Shown here: positions 6,620-9,472 of the stretch, in pieces | Position numbering within the stretch: the first letter of the stretch is position 1 | Layout: each line of letters opens with the position of its first letter | NCBI GenBank assembly: GCA_017623265.1 | Contig: JAGAPM010000019.1 | Coordinates: forward strand, 1-9,472 | Direction of reading: 5' to 3' | Source of the DNA: Lentisphaeria bacterium | GTDB lineage: Bacteria; Verrucomicrobiota; Lentisphaeria; Victivallales; UBA1829 | DNA: 9,472 nt | The notes under the pieces: model-generated | What the model saw: the letters and a program-made list of their open reading frames with translations, nothing else | Databases searched by the model: none | What the model was told of the DNA's origin: nothing | Translations under genes and position numbers: made by a program

Positions 6620-7772
6620 ACGGGAGGCGTATCTTGTTCTGAACATGCTCAGCGGCATCGGACCGGTGCGGCTGGCAGCGCTGCAGGAATTTGTGGACTC
6701 CGTGGAGGATATCTTCACTCTTTCCGAAACGGAACTTGCCCGGATCCCCGGGATCAGCGAGTCGCTGGCACACAAACTTTGTCATTGGGCGGATCATGTT
6801 GATCTGGAAAAAGAGCTGCGTCTCATCGAACGGGGCGGCGTTATGGTACTGATCCGGAGAGATGAAGCCTACCCTAAACCGCTGCGTGAGATCCATGATT
6901 CCCCGATCTGTCTCTATGTCCGCGGCACGATCCCGCCGGAAACAGCGACCCACGCCATTGCCATGGTGGGGACGCGGCATATTTCCCATTACGGGGAACA
7001 GATGGCACGGCATCTGGCAGAATCGGCAGCATACGCGAAATGGGTGGTCGTCAGCGGTCTGGCGGTCGGCATTGACACCGTTGCTCACCGCAGCACCGTG
7101 AATGCGGGCGGGAAGACGATCGCCGTTCTCGGCAGCGGGCTGGCACGGCTGCATCCACAGGAAAATCTGCAGCTGGCACGGGATATTATTGCCTCCGGTG
7201 GAGCGGTGATCTCTGAATTTCCCATGACCATGTCTCCCACACGGCATACCTTCCCCATGCGGAACCGGATCATTTCCGGATTATCGCAGGGGACCGTTGT
7301 GGTGGAAGCGGGTCTGAACAGCGGCTCTCTCATCACGGCGGCACAGGCAATCGAACAGGGCAGACGGGTCTTCGCTGTTCCGGGCAATGTGGATACCGGT
7401 GCGGCAGGCGGCTGCAATACGCTGATCCGTAAGGGGGCGGTGCTGGTGGAATCGTTCGATCATATTCTGGAGGAATTTGATTTTCTGCCCGGATTTGACA
7501 CGCTGCGGAGTATGTCCGTTCTCCGGGAAGATTCCACTTCGGGTGCGATCCCGGAACTGCCTGCCGGATTCGAAGATCAACCGGATGAGATCCATCTGGG
7601 TCCCGCAGCAGATGCCATTCTCCAAATTCTGAAAAAAGGCGATCTTTCGCTGGATTCCATGGCAGCCCAGACCGGCTATCCTGCACAGGAACTGCTCTCC
7701 GCCACCATTGCACTGGAAATCATGTGCCGGATCAAACGCAATACGGACGGCACATTCCGCCGGATCCGGTGA
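6612..7772 (+). CDS. dprA: DNA-processing protein DprA
   Basis: DprA (Smf) binds single-stranded DNA entering during transformation, protects it and loads RecA. It is also widespread in bacteria not known to be competent. The 386-residue product has the full three-part architecture. An N-terminal SAM/HhH-like helical region (about 5-60) contains GIGPVR and RIPGISE. A Rossmann-like core (about 75-290) has MVGTRHISHYG (118-128, the GSR-type motif), VSGLAVGIDTVAH (147-159) and AVLGSGLARLHP (171-182). Also in the core are SEFP (201-204), FPMRNRIISGLS (214-225), EAGLNSGSL (232-240) and VPGNV (256-260). A C-terminal winged-helix domain occupies about 330-386. The GTG start at 6612 has GGAG 6 bases upstream and overlaps aroB by 8 bases, suggesting translational coupling. 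Its TGA stop abuts the stop of the convergent tcdA with no gap. Nothing nearby indicates a competence locus. Confidence 0.95.
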   Translation: MTEREAYLVLNMLSGIGPVRLAALQEFVDSVEDIFTLSETELARIPGISESLAHKLCHWADHVDLEKELRLIERGGVMVLIRRDEAYPKPLREIHDSPICLYVRGTIPPETATHAIAMVGTRHISHYGEQMARHLAESAAYAKWVVVSGLAVGIDTVAHRSTVNAGGKTIAVLGSGLARLHPQENLQLARDIIASGGAVISEFPMTMSPTRHTFPMRNRIISGLSQGTVVVEAGLNSGSLITAAQAIEQGRRVFAVPGNVDTGAAGGCNTLIRKGAVLVESFDHILEEFDFLPGFDTLRSMSVLREDSTSGAIPELPAGFEDQPDEIHLGPAADAILQILKKGDLSLDSMAAQTGYPAQELLSATIALEIMCRIKRNTDGTFRRIR

Positions 7773-8504
7773 TCACACGCCGGAGATCAGCCGGATCACT
7801 GCCGCCGCACAATGACATCCGAACAGGTTCGGCATATAAGAAACAGTGCCGGTAACCGAGCGCTTATAGGGGCCGGCATCCGCAGATTCCACCACAGAAC
7901 CCGGTACCGGATCTTCCGGCGAAAAGACAGCATGGATCCCCTTTTCGATCCCCGCTTTCCGCAACATACTCCGGACAACTTTCGCCAGCGGACAATGGGT
8001 GGTTTTGGAAATATCCGCACACTGGATCTGCTCCGGATCCAGACGGGCACCGGACCCCATACAACTGACCACCGGCAGAGAACGCTCCACACATTGCTGC
8101 AGGAGCTGTACCTTTGGCGTGATGCTGTCAATGGCATCCAATACGCAAGTGTACGGTGCGGCATCCAGCAGGGTGGTGATCTTATCCTGTTCGAGATAGA
8201 TCTCCGCTTCATGCAGGATCAGATCCGGGTTGATGTCCCGCAAACGCTCAGACATGACTGCAACCTTGCTTCTGCCGGATGTGGAAACCAATGCCCCGAC
8301 CTGACGGTTCCGGTTGGTGATGTCAAATGTATCTCCATCCACGATCGTCATTTCCCGGACACCGGCACGGGCAATCATTTCCGCCGCGATCCCGCCGACG
8401 CCCCCCAGCCCGACGACCAACACATGCGCCCGGAACAGCCGTTCAGCGGCATCCTGCCCCAACAACAGTTTTGTCCGGCTCTGCCAGTCTTTTTCATCCA
8501 TCAT
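7773..8504 (-). CDS. tcdA: tRNA threonylcarbamoyladenosine dehydratase TcdA
   Basis: TcdA (formerly CsdL/YgdL) is an E1-like ThiF-fold enzyme that uses ATP to cyclise t6A37 of ANN-decoding tRNAs to ct6A. The 243-residue product has the nucleotide loop VGLGGVGG (31-38). VDGDTFDITNRNRQ (55-68) carries the acidic and Asn/Arg ATP-site residues, followed by GRSKVAVMSERLRDINP (77-93). DAIDSITPK (123-131) is the E1-family Asp region. SCMGSGARLDP (147-157) and ADISKTTHCPLAKVVR (163-178) are close to the TcdA-specific LDP...DISKT...PLA signature. This separates it from MoeB and ThiF, which have zinc-binding CxxC pairs absent here. The first of two ATGs (8504) is chosen because AGGAGG lies 8 bases upstream and it forms an ATGA overlap with the tatD stop. 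It is last in the operon. Confidence 0.93.
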   Translation of the reverse strand: MMDEKDWQSRTKLLLGQDAAERLFRAHVLVVGLGGVGGIAAEMIARAGVREMTIVDGDTFDITNRNRQVGALVSTSGRSKVAVMSERLRDINPDLILHEAEIYLEQDKITTLLDAAPYTCVLDAIDSITPKVQLLQQCVERSLPVVSCMGSGARLDPEQIQCADISKTTHCPLAKVVRSMLRKAGIEKGIHAVFSPEDPVPGSVVESADAGPYKRSVTGTVSYMPNLFGCHCAAAVIRLISGV

Positions 8505-9148
8505 TGAAAGATCCTCCTGAAATTTTCCCGCACAGTGTTGCACAAGTCATCCACCGCCATGCCCCGCATGGAGGCAGCCAGGGCATAGACCGCCCGGATA
8601 TCCGTTGCGCCATCGGCATCCGTTTCAAAAAAGATCCGTTCTGCCGGGATGCGGCTGAAAAAAGGTTCCATATTACCGGCATCTTTCAGCAAACCGGCGC
8701 CGAACGAAACAAAAAAACCGGCATCCAACAGGGAAAACAGCGTGCGTTCCTTCCCGCGGAATCCGTGAATGATCCACGGAACAGAGGGGGCAAGCTCTTT
8801 TGCCGCCCGGATGATCTCTTCATGAGTCCGGACACTGTGGATCAGGAGCGGCTTGTGCAGGATCTCCGCCTGTTGCGCCTGTATCCGGAAAACCGCAGTC
8901 TGTTTCGGCAGATCCGGGTATCTTCGATCCATTCCGCATTCACCAACGGCAAGGCAGCGGGGATCGTTCCAGACATTCTCAAATTCTTTGCAATCGACAG
9001 AACCTGCATCCTGCGGATGGATCCCGGCGGAGAAAAATCCGGTTTCGGGGATGGCGGACGAGAGACAACTCTGCAGCGCAAAGACATCCGGCCCGGAAAC
9101 GGCACGATGGGTATGAATATCCAGATATTTCTGTGCGGAACCGATCAT
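8501..9148 (-). CDS. TatD family metal-dependent hydrolase
   Basis: TatD proteins are metal-dependent amidohydrolase-fold hydrolases; characterised members are DNases that act on single strands or trim 3' ends. The product, 215 residues, is shorter than the usual 255-265 but keeps the metal site. DIHTH (10-14) gives His12 and His14. VGECGMD (68-74) gives Glu70. LLIHS (101-105) gives His104. WIIHGFRG (125-132) gives His128. FETDADG (174-180) gives Asp177. GIHP (42-45) is also typical. The shortening lies in loops and the C-terminal region; it resembles the compact TatD proteins I associate with Bacteroidetes and similar groups. The ATG has GGAG 6 bases upstream. It overlaps the RsmB-family gene and tcdA by four bases each (ATGA), so the three are translationally coupled. 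The true substrate is not deducible. Confidence 0.9.
   Translation of the reverse strand: MIGSAQKYLDIHTHRAVSGPDVFALQSCLSSAIPETGFFSAGIHPQDAGSVDCKEFENVWNDPRCLAVGECGMDRRYPDLPKQTAVFRIQAQQAEILHKPLLIHSVRTHEEIIRAAKELAPSVPWIIHGFRGKERTLFSLLDAGFFVSFGAGLLKDAGNMEPFFSRIPAERIFFETDADGATDIRAVYALAASMRGMAVDDLCNTVRENFRRIFQ
8513..8518 (-). promoter_or_regulatory. Ribosome binding site fixing the tcdA start
   Basis: AGGAGG on the minus strand, within the last codons of tatD, lies 8 bases before the ATG at 8504 and 11 before a second in-frame ATG at 8501. The spacing favours the first. Confidence 0.72.
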
Positions 9149-9472
9149 TTTTTTCTCCGCAGAACCGCCACAAACGAGCCGTCACAATCGCCATCACCGG
9201 AGAAAGTCTGCAGCATGCCGTCCGTCTGTTTTCCGGTAATGGGTGACACAAACGGTTCCAGTTTGAAATCAGCATGTTCTGCCAAAAAGCTCTGAATGGT
9301 CAGATGATTTTCGACCGCAAAGACCGAGCAGGTTCCGTACACCAGTTTTCCGCCGGGTCTGACCTGATTCGCCCGCCGGGAAAGGATCTCCAGCTGGGTG
9401 CAGTTGATCTCCGCCACCTGCTCCGGCGTCAATGCCCAGCGCCCGTCGGGATTTCTGCGCCAGCGTCCGGAG
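9145..9472 (-). CDS. RsmB/NOP family RNA cytosine-5 methyltransferase (C-terminal part)
   Basis: Only the last 108 codons are inside the window; the gene continues past the right edge. The fragment opens with SGRWRRNPDGRW, matching the stretch just after the conserved PC of motif IV in RsmB-type enzymes. LTPEQVAEIN and the helix with QLEIL follow, then RPGGKLVYGTCSVF with the motif VI TCS cysteine, which is catalytic in this family (codon 9330-9328). ENHLTIQSFL and the terminal GSFVAVLRRK follow, also usual in RsmB/NOP2/Sun proteins. These enzymes methylate C5 of cytosine in rRNA or tRNA using SAM. RsmB itself modifies 16S C967, but the N-terminal NusB-like domain that would separate RsmB from other family members is outside the window. 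An in-frame TTG at 9432 is not the start because coding similarity continues upstream of it. Its TGA overlaps the tatD ATG (ATGA). Confidence 0.88.
   Translation of the reverse strand, partial: SGRWRRNPDGRWALTPEQVAEINCTQLEILSRRANQVRPGGKLVYGTCSVFAVENHLTIQSFLAEHADFKLEPFVSPITGKQTDGMLQTFSGDGDCDGSFVAVLRRKK

Noticed and set aside
5318..6775. A 485-codon minus-strand open frame opposite aroB.
   Set aside because: It overlaps aroB and parts of three genes antisense, shows no recognisable domain, and has the composition of a reverse-frame shadow.
8327..9295. A 322-codon plus-strand open frame opposite tatD and tcdA.
   Set aside because: The minus-strand frames carry complete TcdA and TatD catalytic motifs with Shine-Dalgarno sites. 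The plus-strand frame has none.
1..9472. A defence system, mobile element, CRISPR array or new multi-gene system.
   Set aside because: No integrase, transposase, toxin, nuclease-helicase module, spaced repeats or tRNA-like fold was seen. All genes but one belong to well-known housekeeping families.

Overview
The window is a compact bacterial chromosome segment that is almost wholly coding. It carries ten genes, nine of them complete, and a tenth runs off the right edge. GC content looks moderate (low to mid 50s by eye). Shine-Dalgarno sites are clear (GGAG, AGGAGG), and ATG and GTG starts are both used. A Gfo/Idh/MocA-type sugar oxidoreductase, ordinary biosynthesis genes and a small secreted coiled-coil protein would fit a Gram-negative anaerobe of the PVC group, for example Lentisphaerota/Victivallis-like. 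That placement is an impression from gene content and protein style, not something the sequence proves.

Layout, left to right: (1) a stand-alone plus-strand Gfo/Idh/MocA oxidoreductase, 79-1398. (2) A hairpin with A/T runs on both sides, 1417-1472, suited to terminating the converging transcripts. (3) A minus-strand pair read right to left: a secreted coiled-coil protein of unknown function (2415-3125), then folD (1489-2385). (4) A 158-bp divergent intergenic region with a promoter-like signal facing each way. (5) A plus-strand run of five closely spaced genes: hisH, hisA, a PlsC-type acyltransferase, aroB and dprA (3284-7772). (6) A minus-strand run of three genes joined by ATGA overlaps: an RsmB/NOP-family RNA methyltransferase (partial), tatD and tcdA (9472 down to 7773). 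It meets dprA tail to tail with no base between the stop codons.

Functionally this is mostly housekeeping. HisH and HisA belong to histidine synthesis, AroB to the shikimate pathway, FolD to one-carbon folate metabolism, the acyltransferase to phospholipid synthesis, and DprA to handling incoming or recombining DNA. The right-hand operon combines two RNA-modification enzymes (rRNA m5C, tRNA ct6A) with a TatD nuclease/hydrolase. I see no mobile element, CRISPR array, tRNA, rRNA or phage gene. No non-coding stretch exceeds 300 bases.

I did not find a convincing undescribed system. The points most worth a second look are the altered catalytic motifs of the acyltransferase (HX4E, and FPQHSRS in place of FPEGTRS), the unrecognised secreted coiled-coil protein upstream of folD, hisH-hisA without an adjacent hisF, and the zero-gap convergent stop codons that form the palindrome TGATCA.
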